Shown: in pieces, positions 46,616 to 55,053 of the stretch
Layout: each line of letters begins with the position of its first letter
Numbering within the stretch: position 1 is the first letter of the stretch
Assembly: GCA_016790705.1 (NCBI GenBank)
Contig: JAEUOT010000067.1
Span: 62,001-126,000, forward strand
Length of the DNA: 64,000 nt
Origin: Hydrogenophaga sp.
GTDB taxonomy: Bacteria; Pseudomonadota; Gammaproteobacteria; Burkholderiales; Burkholderiaceae_C
Direction of reading: 5' to 3'
Translations under genes and position numbers: made by a program
The notes under the pieces: generated by a model
Database searches by the model: none
The model's input: only the letters and a program-made list of their open reading frames with translations
Told to the model about the DNA's origin: nothing

Positions 46616-47750
46616 CCTGACCTGGCTCCTCTGGGGCCTCCCGCTGGCATTCGCCCTTGGCTGGGTGGCTTCGCGTCTGGATCTGCGCCAGTGGCGCATG
46701 GAGAGCCGTCAGACCCCCAAGGCCTACTTCCGCGGCCTCAACCACCTGCTCAACGAACAGCAGGACCAGGCCATCGACGCGTTCATCGAGGCGGTCCAGG
46801 GTGACCCGGACACCGCCGAACTGCACTTCGCGCTGGGCAACCTGTTCCGCCGGCGGGGCGACTACGACCGCGCGGTGCGTGTGCACGAACACCTGCTGGC
46901 GCGGGCCGACCTGGGCCGCAAGGACCGGGACCGGGCGCAGCATGCGCTGGCGATGGACTTTCTCAAGGCGGGTCTGCTCGATCGGGCGGAATCGGCGCTG
47001 CACAAGCTGGAGGGCTCGGCCTACGAGGGCGAGGCCCTGCTGGCGCTGCTGGCAATTGCCGAACGCTCTCGCGACTGGCGCCAGGCCCAGGGATTCGCAC
47101 AGCGCCTTGAAGACACCCACCAAGGCAGCTTCAGCCCGAGACTGGCGCACTACCTGTGCGAAGAGGCAGAGCTGGCACAAAGCCTCGGAGACGCCGCCGA
47201 GGCGCAGCGCCTGCTGAGCCAGGCGGTGGACCGCGCCCCGCAACTGGCGCGCGGCTGGATGGCACTGTCCGCACTGAAATCCCAGCAGGGCGATGCCCGC
47301 GGCGCGTTCGAGACGCTGCTGCAGATGGCCCGCCAGGCGCCGCAAGGCATTCCGCTGGCGGCGCGTCCGCTGGCCGAACTGGCGGTGTCCACCGGGCGCC
47401 AGCGCGAAGCGATCGCCTTGCTTGAGGACGCACAGAGCCATGCCCCTTCGCTGGACATCACCGACGCGCTGGCCACACTGAGCACGGAGCCGGCCGCAGC
47501 GCGTGCGCGCTACCTCAGCCACCTGGAACGCGAACCGTCCCTGGTGGTGGCCACGCAATGGCTGGCGGGTGAAACCCTCTCCGACGCCGCCGCACAGAAA
47601 CGGGTCCAGACCGCGCTGGAACACGCCAGCGGTCCGCTGAAGCGCTACCGCTGCGCGGCCTGCGGTTTCGAGGCCCGGCAGCACTTCTGGCACTGCCCAG
47701 GCTGCCAGAGCTGGGACAGCTATCCGGCGCGGCGGGTCGAAGAGCTCTGA
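46605..47750 (+). CDS. lapB: Lipopolysaccharide assembly protein LapB
   Basis: A 381-residue protein with one N-terminal membrane helix (LTWLLWGLPLAFALGWVASR) and a cytoplasmic TPR array (about 40-330; FRGLNHLLNEQQDQAIDAF; LHFALGNLFRRRGDYDRAV). The C-terminal rubredoxin-like metal knuckle has CAACG and CPGC pairs (YRCAACGFEARQHFWHCPGC). In known systems LapB acts with FtsH to control LpxC and thereby LPS synthesis. It overlaps lapA. The genes that often follow in relatives (rfaE/hldE) are not here; the next gene is convergent and overlaps its end by 31 bases. Confidence 0.94.
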   Translation: MDLDLTWLLWGLPLAFALGWVASRLDLRQWRMESRQTPKAYFRGLNHLLNEQQDQAIDAFIEAVQGDPDTAELHFALGNLFRRRGDYDRAVRVHEHLLARADLGRKDRDRAQHALAMDFLKAGLLDRAESALHKLEGSAYEGEALLALLAIAERSRDWRQAQGFAQRLEDTHQGSFSPRLAHYLCEEAELAQSLGDAAEAQRLLSQAVDRAPQLARGWMALSALKSQQGDARGAFETLLQMARQAPQGIPLAARPLAELAVSTGRQREAIALLEDAQSHAPSLDITDALATLSTEPAAARARYLSHLEREPSLVVATQWLAGETLSDAAAQKRVQTALEHASGPLKRYRCAACGFEARQHFWHCPGCQSWDSYPARRVEEL

Positions 47751-48424
47751 GCGCAGCGCCAGGCGTCCAGCAGCAAAGTTTCCAGGTCGTGGACCGGCCG
47801 CCCGGTCGCCTGCTCCACAGCAGCCCGATAGGGCGGCATGTTGGTGCACTCCAGCACCACCGTCTGAACCAGTGGGTGCCGGGACACCAGCCGGACAGCG
47901 GCGGCCACCACATCCTTCCGGGCCTGCGCGAGATCGAGCACGGTGTCGTCGCTCAGGATGCGGGACTGCAATTCGCAACCTTGCGCCAGCCCTTCCACGG
48001 GCGTGCCGTCCGGCACCCCCACGCGACGCAGCAGTGTGGTGCCCAGGGCGTTCGCATCGAAGGTGACGATGCCCGGCCCGGGCAGATCGGCTGTCTGCAA
48101 CAGGCTGGAGGTGACCACCGGAACAGGAACCGCGGCCTGCAACTCCGCCTGCCACATCGCCAGAAAGCCGCAACTGGTGCTGATCAGGCTCGCGCCCTCG
48201 GTCACCAATCCGCGTGCGGCGTCGATGAACGGGCCGAGCAGCGCCGGGTCCTGCTCCTGCACGACCCGTCTGGCCGAAGCGCCTCGCACCGTTTGAAAGC
48301 GGACGGGAACGCCGGCACGCGCCCAGGTCTGCGGGCAGCCGATATCGCCCGGCGGTCGCGGGAAACGCGTGTCCAGCATGATCACACCGAGAAAGCCGTC
48401 GGCGCCGGCCTGCGAACCGTTCAT
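47720..48424 (-). CDS. Aspartate/glutamate racemase superfamily protein
   Basis: A 234-residue protein with the two-cysteine active-site arrangement of the Asp/Glu racemase fold: Cys85 in ISTSCGFLA and Cys193 in VLECTNMPPY. The fold also covers hydantoin racemases, maleate isomerases and arylmalonate decarboxylases, so the substrate is open. An in-frame TTG 11 codons upstream is an alternative start. It diverges from a D-amino acid dehydrogenase-like gene about 50 bases away, which hints at amino acid stereo-interconversion. Confidence 0.85.
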   Translation of the reverse strand: MNGSQAGADGFLGVIMLDTRFPRPPGDIGCPQTWARAGVPVRFQTVRGASARRVVQEQDPALLGPFIDAARGLVTEGASLISTSCGFLAMWQAELQAAVPVPVVTSSLLQTADLPGPGIVTFDANALGTTLLRRVGVPDGTPVEGLAQGCELQSRILSDDTVLDLAQARKDVVAAAVRLVSRHPLVQTVVLECTNMPPYRAAVEQATGRPVHDLETLLLDAWRCAQSSSTRRAG

Positions 48425-48471
48425 GGCGATAAGCTGTGCATTCACGTCAAGGATCAAAGGATGATTGAAGC

Positions 48472-49740
48472 ATGGGTGTGACCAGAGCGGTGCAGCGGGT
48501 GGTGGTGCTGGGCGCGGGCATGGTCGGGGTTGCCTGCGCGCTGTCGTTGCGCCAGCGCGGCCTGTCGGTCACAGTGCTCGACCCCCTGGGTCCGGGTGCC
48601 GCCACCTCGCACGGCAACGCTGGCGTGCTCGCCCGCAGTTCACTGATGCCGTTCAACCACCCCGGGCTGTGGGCACAGTTGCCGGCGCTGCTGCGGGGCA
48701 AGAACCCAGGGTTTCGCTACCACCTGCCGTGGGTGCTGGGCCAGTGGCGATGGGGGCTGTCGTTTCTGAGCCATGCGCGAACCGCCGCCTTTCTCGAAAC
48801 CACCACCGCGCTGGACGCGCTGATCCGCGAATCGGGCTCGGTGCATCGGCGCTGGATGGTCGAAGCCGGCATTGCGCAGCGTCGCCGCGACGACGGCTGG
48901 CTGTTCCTCTATCGCAGCCAGGCCGGGTTCGACGGCGGTGCCTTCGGGCGCGAGACACTGGCCCGTTTCGGCGTCGCCACGCAAGTGCTCGACGCGCGTG
49001 CGCTGCGCGAACTGGAACCCGACCTGAAACCGGTGTTCCCGCGCGCGCTGTGGGTGCAGGACGCCAGCTCGGTCGACAGCCCCACCGAAGTGGTGCGCGG
49101 CTACGCGGCATGGCTGCAGACGCTGGGCGGGTCGGTGCTCGCGGACGAGGCCACCGGGCTGCACCGCCACAGCGGCGGCTGGACAGTGCACACCCGCGCG
49201 GGTTCCTCGCTCGACGCCGAGCATGTGGTGGTGGCGCTCGGCCCGTGGTCGCGCGACTTCCTGCGCGGGCAGTTCGGCTTGAAGCTGCCGATGGCCTTCG
49301 AGCGCGGCCAGCACCGCCACCTCCGGCCCGCCAAGGACACGGTGCTGAACCGGCCGGTGTACGACACCGCCGGCGGCTATGTGCTGGCGCCGATGGCACA
49401 AGGGCTGCGGCTGACCACGGGCGTCGAGCTGAATGCGCAGCACGCCCCGCCTCACAAGGGCCAACTCGAAGCGGCCGAACGTGCTGCGCGTGAGGCGATG
49501 CCGCTGGGCGAACGCACGACCGACCCCGACTGGCTGGGCAGCCGCCCCACCCTGCCGGACTGCCGCCCGATGATCGGCGAGTGTCCCGGGCACGATGCGC
49601 TGTGGCTGGCGCTGGGCCACCAGCACATTGGCTTCTCCACCGGGCCGGGCACAGGGGAACTGCTGGCGCAGTTGATGCTGGGCGAAGCCACCACCATCGA
49701 CCCGCACCCGTTCAGGCCGCAGCGTTTCCTGCGGGCCTGA
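48472..49740 (+). CDS. FAD-dependent oxidoreductase, DadA-like D-amino acid dehydrogenase
   Basis: A 422-residue DAO-family flavoprotein. The N-terminal dinucleotide-binding motif is VVVLGAGMVGVACALSLRQR, followed by the DadA-like segments GPGAATSHGNAGVLARSS and DASSVDSPTEVVRGYAAWL. The C-terminal FAD/substrate segment is LALGHQHIGFSTGPGTGELL with RPTLPDCRPMIGE before it. It probably deaminates a D-amino acid and passes electrons to the respiratory chain. It lies next to a racemase and a TRAP transporter, convergent with the latter. Confidence 0.87.
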   Translation: MGVTRAVQRVVVLGAGMVGVACALSLRQRGLSVTVLDPLGPGAATSHGNAGVLARSSLMPFNHPGLWAQLPALLRGKNPGFRYHLPWVLGQWRWGLSFLSHARTAAFLETTTALDALIRESGSVHRRWMVEAGIAQRRRDDGWLFLYRSQAGFDGGAFGRETLARFGVATQVLDARALRELEPDLKPVFPRALWVQDASSVDSPTEVVRGYAAWLQTLGGSVLADEATGLHRHSGGWTVHTRAGSSLDAEHVVVALGPWSRDFLRGQFGLKLPMAFERGQHRHLRPAKDTVLNRPVYDTAGGYVLAPMAQGLRLTTGVELNAQHAPPHKGQLEAAERAAREAMPLGERTTDPDWLGSRPTLPDCRPMIGECPGHDALWLALGHQHIGFSTGPGTGELLAQLMLGEATTIDPHPFRPQRFLRA

Positions 49741-49753
49741 ACGAATCAACCGC

Positions 49754-51049
49754 TCACATGTTTCCCGGCAGCCACAGAACGATTTGCGGGAACCAGTACA
49801 ACATGGTGACAGCCAGCACCATCAGCAAAAAGTACGGCATGCAGACACGCGCGATCCAGTTGATCTCGCGCCGCGTCATGCCCTGCAGCACGAACAGGTT
49901 GAAGCCCACCGGCGGCGTGATCTGGGCCATCTCGACCACGATCACGACGAAGATGCCGAACCAGACCAGGTCGATGCCCGCGGCCTGCACCGTGGGGATG
50001 ATCACGCCCATGGTCAGCACGATCATCGAGATGCCGTCCAGGAAGCAGCCGAGCACGATGTAGAACAGCGCCAGCGCGACCAGCAGCAGGCCCGGAGACA
50101 GGCCCAGCGACCCCACCCATTCGGCCAGGTGGCGCGGCAGGCCGATGTAGCCCATCGACAGCGTGAGGAAGGCCGCGCCCGCGAGGATCAGGGCCATCAT
50201 GCAGTACAGCCGCGTGGCACCGAGCAGCGCGTCCTTGAAGTTCTGCCAGGACAGCGACTTCTGGTAGGCCGACAGCAACAGCGCCCCCACCACGCCGATG
50301 GCCGCGGCCTCGGTGGCGGTCGCGACACCGGCGTAGATCGAACCGATCACGCCACCGATCAGCAGGATCACCGGAATCAGCTCACTGGACGCGCGCAGCT
50401 TCTCGGTGAAGCTCATGCCAGCATCGGCTTTCGGGATCTTGTCCGGGTTCATCAGCGACCAGACCATCAGGTAACCGCTGAACAGGCCGGCGAGCATCAG
50501 CCCGGGGATCACGCCCGCCACGAACAGCTTGGCGATCGACACCTCGGCCGCGACACCGTAGACGATCATCACGATCGAGGGCGGAATCAGCAGACCCAGC
50601 GTGCTCGCACCGCCGAGCGAACCGATCACGCGTTCTGGCGGGTAGCCCCGTTCGGTGAGCTCGGGAATCGTCATCTTGCCGATGGTGGCGCAGGTGGCGG
50701 CCGACGAACCCGACACCGCCGCAAAGATGGTGCTGCCCAGGATGTTGGTGTGCAGCAGCCGCCCCGGCAGTGCGTTGACCCAGGGCGCCAGACCCTTGAA
50801 CATGTTCTCGGACAGCTTGGTGCGGAACAGGATCTCGCCCATCCAGACAAACAGCGGCAGCGCCGTCAGTGTCCAGCTGCTGGCCGATCCCCAGATGGTG
50901 ACCGCCATCGCGTCCCCCGCGCTGCGCGAGGAGAACAGCTCCATGCCGATCCAGGCCACGCCAGCAAGGGTGAGACCGATCCACACCCCGCTGCCCAGCA
51001 GCGCAAACAAGGTGACGATCAGCAGTCCGGTGACCAGCATGTCATTCAT
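49754..51049 (-). CDS. TRAP transporter large permease (DctM type)
   Basis: A 431-residue protein with about 12 hydrophobic helices and TRAP large-subunit signatures (LPLFVWMGEILFRTKLSENM, IFAAVSGSSAATCATIGKMT, GGASTLGLLIPPSIVMIVYG, TEAAAIGVVGALLLS). It forms the Na+- or H+-driven pore for a solute delivered by the binding protein. The ATG at MNDMLVTGLL overlaps the end of the small-permease gene by eight bases. The order on the message is binding protein, small permease, large permease. Confidence 0.94.
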   Translation of the reverse strand: MNDMLVTGLLIVTLFALLGSGVWIGLTLAGVAWIGMELFSSRSAGDAMAVTIWGSASSWTLTALPLFVWMGEILFRTKLSENMFKGLAPWVNALPGRLLHTNILGSTIFAAVSGSSAATCATIGKMTIPELTERGYPPERVIGSLGGASTLGLLIPPSIVMIVYGVAAEVSIAKLFVAGVIPGLMLAGLFSGYLMVWSLMNPDKIPKADAGMSFTEKLRASSELIPVILLIGGVIGSIYAGVATATEAAAIGVVGALLLSAYQKSLSWQNFKDALLGATRLYCMMALILAGAAFLTLSMGYIGLPRHLAEWVGSLGLSPGLLLVALALFYIVLGCFLDGISMIVLTMGVIIPTVQAAGIDLVWFGIFVVIVVEMAQITPPVGFNLFVLQGMTRREINWIARVCMPYFLLMVLAVTMLYWFPQIVLWLPGNM

Positions 51050-51566
51050 GGCGCGTCTCCGATCCACCGATGTGCTGGCGCTGACCGCGCAGCTCCAGCA
51101 CCCACTCGTCCACGAATGCAATGAACAGGACCAGGGTGCCCAGCGCCATCGCCAGCTGCGGGATCCACAGTGGCGTGGCGTCGTTGCCGGTCGAGATGTC
51201 GTTGAACTCCAGCGACTGCATCACCAGCCGCAACGAAAACCAGGCGAACAGCCCGGACAGCAGCACCGCCGCGCTCAGCGACCACAGCTCCAGCCCCCGA
51301 CGCGCACCCCCCGCGAGCTTGCCGAGCACCAGCGTGACGCGGATGTGCTCGTTGCGCTTGAGGGTGTGCGCCAGCGCCAGGAAGCCCGCCGCCGCCATGC
51401 TGTAGCCCGCGTAGGCGTCGGTTCCCGGCACATGGAAATGGAACTGGCGCCCCAGCACCGACAGCAGCACCATGACCAGCACGCCGATCATGAACACCGC
51501 CGCGAGCCAGGCGCAGCCGTCGTACAAGACGTTGAGCGCGCGCCGCATGCTGCTGCCGCCGCTCAC
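51042..51566 (-). CDS. TRAP transporter small permease (DctQ type)
   Basis: A 174-residue protein with four transmembrane helices (WLAAVFMIGVLVMVLLSVLGRQF; AGYSMAAAGFLALAHTLKRN; SLSAAVLLSGLFAWFSLRLV; IPQLAMALGTLVLFIAFVDE), typical of the DctQ subunit. The segment HTLKRNEHIRVTLVLGKL is the conserved loop of the family. The GTG start overlaps the binding-protein stop in a GTGA arrangement; an ATG six codons later is possible. Confidence 0.92.
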   Translation of the reverse strand: MSGGSSMRRALNVLYDGCAWLAAVFMIGVLVMVLLSVLGRQFHFHVPGTDAYAGYSMAAAGFLALAHTLKRNEHIRVTLVLGKLAGGARRGLELWSLSAAVLLSGLFAWFSLRLVMQSLEFNDISTGNDATPLWIPQLAMALGTLVLFIAFVDEWVLELRGQRQHIGGSETRHE

Positions 51567-52537
51567 TTGCGGAAGGCGTCGACCAGGGCCTGGCCTTCAG
51601 GTCCGGCCTTCTCCAGCCATTCCTTGAGCATGGTGTCACCGACCTTCTTCATGTCGGCCTTGAGCGCCGCCGGTGCGGGCAGGATCTGCATGCCGCCGGC
51701 CTTGAGTTTGTCCAGACTTTCACCGTTGGCCTTCTTGCTCTCGGCCCAGCCACGGGTCTCGGCGTCGGCAGCGGCCTTGAGCACGGCGTCCTGCGTCGGC
51801 TTGTCCAGGGCTTCAAAGGCCTTCTTGTTGACCAGCAGCGCGTTCTTGGGCAGCCAGGCCTGGGTGTCGTACCAGTACTTCACGTGTTCATACAGCTTGG
51901 CGTCGGCGCCGGTGGAGCCGCTGGACATCATGCTTTCGGTGACGCCGGTGGCGAACGCCTGGCTGACTTCGGCGGCCTGCACCGTCACCGGTTGCGCGCC
52001 CACCAGTTCGGCGATGCGCGCGGTGGCCGGGCTGTAGGCGCGCCACTTGATGCCCTTGAGGTCGGCCGCGCTATTGAGCGGCTTCTTGCTGTAGACACCC
52101 TGCGGCGGCCACGGCACGGCGTACAGCACCATCATGCCCTGCTCACCCAGCTTCTTCTCCAGCATCGGGCGCTGCACCTTCCACAGTTTGGCCGCCTCGT
52201 CATAGCTGTCGGCCACGAAGGGCAGACCGTCCGCACCGAAGATCTGCCACTCGTTCTGGTAGTTCACCAGCAGGATCTCGCCGGCCTGCGCCTGGCCGCC
52301 CTGCACCGCACGCTTGATCTCGGGTGCCTTGAACAGCGAGGCATTCGGGTGCACCGTGATCTTGAGCTTGCCGCCGCTGGCCTTGTCCACGTCGGCCGCG
52401 AACTGGCTGATGTTGACCGTATGGAAATTGGTCGCCGGGTAGGCGGTGGCCAGATCCCATTTGGCCTGGGCGAAGGCCGAGGTCGAGAAGCCAACGGCGG
52501 CAATGGCCATCGAGAGTTGGAAGGCACGACGTTTCAT
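51563..52537 (-). CDS. TRAP transporter solute-binding protein (DctP type)
   Basis: A 324-residue periplasmic protein with a signal peptide (MKRRAFQLSMAIAAVGFSTS, cleaved after AFA). The body is of the DctP fold: FAADVDKASGGKLKITVHPN, AVQGGQAQAGEILLV, and the conserved LKGIKWRAYSPATARIAELV, whose arginine usually binds the carboxylate of the ligand. The ligand is probably an organic acid; the neighbouring genes suggest 5-oxoproline or an amino acid derivative, which is an inference. A GGAG box precedes the ATG. Confidence 0.93.
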   Translation of the reverse strand: MKRRAFQLSMAIAAVGFSTSAFAQAKWDLATAYPATNFHTVNISQFAADVDKASGGKLKITVHPNASLFKAPEIKRAVQGGQAQAGEILLVNYQNEWQIFGADGLPFVADSYDEAAKLWKVQRPMLEKKLGEQGMMVLYAVPWPPQGVYSKKPLNSAADLKGIKWRAYSPATARIAELVGAQPVTVQAAEVSQAFATGVTESMMSSGSTGADAKLYEHVKYWYDTQAWLPKNALLVNKKAFEALDKPTQDAVLKAAADAETRGWAESKKANGESLDKLKAGGMQILPAPAALKADMKKVGDTMLKEWLEKAGPEGQALVDAFRK

Positions 52538-52709
52538 GGAAGCTCCAGTTGCAGGTTGAACAACACGCTGAGGTGACGACCGCAGCAGACGGTGCACGCA
52601 CTGTAGGGGTCAGGGCAACAGATTGTGACCAGTGTTTTCCATTATCGTCAACAAATCGTTGGCAAATTGTCGTCAAATACAAGCACCGCCCACCACGGAA
52701 AACCGCCCC
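52538..52709. promoter_or_regulatory. Divergent TRAP operon / MarR-like regulator control region
   Basis: About 170 bases between divergent starts, with an AT-rich core at 52633-52681. The heptamer tcgtcaa occurs twice (52645-52651 and 52670-52676) in direct orientation 25 bases apart. On the minus strand TTGACG (from 52651) and CACAAT (from 52627) with an 18-base spacer form a candidate promoter for the transporter genes. The repeats are candidate operator half-sites for the adjacent regulator. Confidence 0.4.
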
Positions 52710-53258
52710 ATGGCCAAGTCACCCAAAGCAAGCAGCACGCCAGTCAACGGCGCACCACGATCGCCCATCGTGTCCTCTGCGCACCTGGTCTCGCCTCAGA
52801 GCGCGGAGATGAGCGAGTTCGAGTTCGGCCTGATCGTCGCCAGCAACGCCTTCCACCGCTGGGTGGTGCACTGCATGTCGGCCGCGGGACTGAAAGACCT
52901 GATGCCGCTGGACGTGCTGGTGCTGCACCACGTGACCCACCGGGCACGCGACAAGCGCTTGTCCGACATCTGCTTCATCATGAACATCGAAGACACGCAC
53001 CTGGTGAACTACTCGCTCAAGAAGCTGGTGAGCCTGGGCATGGTGGCGTCGAGCAAGTCGGGCAAGGAAGTGACCTACGCCGCCACCGAGGCTGGCAGTG
53101 CCATGGTGCAGCGCTACCGCGAGATCCGTGAGCAGTGCCTGATCCAGGCGCTGCACGCCGACGATGCCCTGAACAAGGACATCGGCGAACTTGCGCGGCT
53201 GCTGCGTGTGCTCTCGGGCATGTACGACCAGGCCGCCCGGTCGGCGGCGTCGCTGTGA
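52710..53258 (+). CDS. Winged-helix (MarR-like) transcriptional regulator
   Basis: A 182-residue protein. After a disordered N-terminus, a winged-helix domain spans about residues 55-150: LMPLDVLVLHHVTHRARDKR, LSDICFIMNIEDTHLVNYSL, KKLVSLGMVASSKSGKEV, TYAATEAGSAMVQRYREIRE. This matches the MarR-like regulators often seen beside catabolic genes in Burkholderiales. It probably controls the divergent TRAP genes and the pxp genes it precedes. The stop overlaps the pxpB start as GTGA, so the regulator is on the same message as pxpBCA. The ATG at MAKSPK is preferred over one 78 bases upstream. Confidence 0.85.
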   Translation: MAKSPKASSTPVNGAPRSPIVSSAHLVSPQSAEMSEFEFGLIVASNAFHRWVVHCMSAAGLKDLMPLDVLVLHHVTHRARDKRLSDICFIMNIEDTHLVNYSLKKLVSLGMVASSKSGKEVTYAATEAGSAMVQRYREIREQCLIQALHADDALNKDIGELARLLRVLSGMYDQAARSAASL

Positions 53259-54007
53259 CGGCGATGGCGCCGCGCCTGCTGGCGGTCGGCGACAGCGCGT
53301 GGACGGTGGAGTTCGGTCATACCGTCGACGCCGCGACCAACGCGCGCGTGATGGGTCTGGCTGAGCGGGTCGCGGTCGCGCGCGGCGACGATCCGCTGCT
53401 GACCCCGGTGACCGATGTGGTGCCGACCTTCCGCTCGCTCACGGTGCATTTCGACCCGTGGACGGGCGACGCGGGCGCACTGGGTCGGCGGCTGCTGGCC
53501 ATGGCGCAGGAGGGCCAGCAGACATCGGTGCAGGGACGCCAGTGGCGGCTGCCCGTGTGCTTCGATGAAGCGTTCGCGCCCGATCTGGCACGCGTGTGCG
53601 AGCTCAAGCGGCTGACACGCGACGAGGTGCTCCGGCAGTTGCTGGACGCGACGTTCCGCGTCTACATGCTGGGCTTTCAGCCCGGCTTTCCCTACATGGG
53701 CGGGCTGCCACCCGCGCTGGTCACGCCCCGCCTGCCCTCGCCGCGACAGAAGGTGCCCGCGCACTCTGTGGCCATCGCGCTGGACATGTGTTCGGTCTAT
53801 CCGTGGGAAAGCCCGGGCGGCTGGAACCTGCTGGGCCGTACGCCGGTGGTGCTGTTCGACCCGGCGCAGGCCGGGCAGCCTGCGATGCTCGCCGCGGGCG
53901 ACGAGGTGCGCTGGACCGCCGTCGACCGCGCCACCCACGACCGGCTGGCGACCGAGATCGCCCGGGGCCTGCCGCGATCGACCTTTCTGAATGCGGCTGC
54001 GTCATGA
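53255..54007 (+). CDS. pxpB: 5-oxoprolinase subunit PxpB
   Basis: A 250-residue KipI/PxpB-family protein. Family signatures are visible: LLAVGDSAWTVEFG, RLPVCFDEAFAPDLARVCEL, YMLGFQPGFPYMGGLPPAL and YPWESPGGWNLLGRTPVVLF. With PxpA and PxpC it forms the ATP-dependent 5-oxoprolinase that opens 5-oxoproline to glutamate. The GTG start overlaps the regulator's stop; an ATG three codons later is an alternative. Its stop overlaps pxpC (ATGA). Confidence 0.93.
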   Translation: MTAMAPRLLAVGDSAWTVEFGHTVDAATNARVMGLAERVAVARGDDPLLTPVTDVVPTFRSLTVHFDPWTGDAGALGRRLLAMAQEGQQTSVQGRQWRLPVCFDEAFAPDLARVCELKRLTRDEVLRQLLDATFRVYMLGFQPGFPYMGGLPPALVTPRLPSPRQKVPAHSVAIALDMCSVYPWESPGGWNLLGRTPVVLFDPAQAGQPAMLAAGDEVRWTAVDRATHDRLATEIARGLPRSTFLNAAAS

Positions 54008-55053
54008 GTGGCGTGCTTGAAATCCTCCAACCCGGCATCGGCACCACGGTCCAGGACCGCGGCCGCGCCGGGCACCGGCACCACGGCCTGCCGCTCTCGG
54101 GCTGGCTCGACGCGCCGCTGGCCCAGGCCGCCAACGCGCTGCTGGGCAACGCGCTGAATGCCGCGGTGCTGGAGATGCGCGGCGTCGGCACGGTGCTGCG
54201 TGTGACGCGCGGACCGGTTCGCGTCGTGCTGGCGGGCCGCATCGGCGCGCAGCGCGTGCGCGAGGACGGCACACGCACGCCGCTGCCCGCTTGGCAGACC
54301 GCGACGCTGCATGAGGGCGAGACCCTGCAGCCGGGCAGCGCCGAGAGCGGCTGCGCCTACCTGGCGGTGGCGGGCGGCATCGATCTGCCGCCGGCGTTCG
54401 GCAGCCGCGCCAGCTACTGGCGTGCCGGCCTGTCCGGCGTGCTGGGCCGCGCCTTCCAGCCGGGCGACACGCTGCCCTGCGGCGAGACCGGCAGCGGCGA
54501 CGCGCGCGAATGGCGCTGCCCGTCCTGGGAGCCCGAGGCCGGCCCGGTGCGTGTGATGCCCGGCCCGCAGGACGACCATTTCACGCCCGCCTCGCTGGCG
54601 AGCTTCTTCGCGCAGGAATGGCAGGCCACGCCCGCACAGGACCGCATGGGCATGCGCCTGCAAGGCGAGGCGCTCGCACACACCCGCGCCGCCGCCGCCG
54701 ACATCGTGTCCGACGGCGTGACGCCGGGCGTGATCCAGGTGCCGGCCAATGGCCAGCCCATCGTGCTGCTGGCCGATGGTCAGACCGTGGGCGGCTACCC
54801 CAAGATCGCCACCGTGATCACCGCCGACCTGCCTCGCCTGGCGCACCTGCGGCCGGGCACGCGGGTGCGCTTCGCACCCGTGAACGCCGAACAGGCCCGT
54901 CAAGCCCTGCAGGACCAGCACACACGCTGGCAGCAATGGCTGGCGGGCCGCGAGGCCTTCCTGCCGCCGGGCCACATCGACGAAGCCGCGCTCTACGGCG
55001 ACAACCTGATTTCCGGCATGCTCGCCACCCACCCCGGAGAGGACAACCCATGA
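54004..55053 (+). CDS. pxpC: 5-oxoprolinase subunit PxpC
   Basis: A 349-residue KipA/PxpC-family (biotin-dependent carboxyltransferase-like) protein. Signatures are VLEILQPGIGTTVQDRGRAG, GLPLSGWLDAPLAQAANALL, VRVMPGPQDDHF, DRMGMRLQGEALAH and QVPANGQPIVLLADGQTVGG, GYPKIATVITADLPRLA. It is partner of PxpB in the 5-oxoprolinase complex. It is joined by four-base ATGA overlaps to both neighbours, which favours balanced synthesis of the subunits. Confidence 0.93.
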   Translation: MSGVLEILQPGIGTTVQDRGRAGHRHHGLPLSGWLDAPLAQAANALLGNALNAAVLEMRGVGTVLRVTRGPVRVVLAGRIGAQRVREDGTRTPLPAWQTATLHEGETLQPGSAESGCAYLAVAGGIDLPPAFGSRASYWRAGLSGVLGRAFQPGDTLPCGETGSGDAREWRCPSWEPEAGPVRVMPGPQDDHFTPASLASFFAQEWQATPAQDRMGMRLQGEALAHTRAAAADIVSDGVTPGVIQVPANGQPIVLLADGQTVGGYPKIATVITADLPRLAHLRPGTRVRFAPVNAEQARQALQDQHTRWQQWLAGREAFLPPGHIDEAALYGDNLISGMLATHPGEDNP

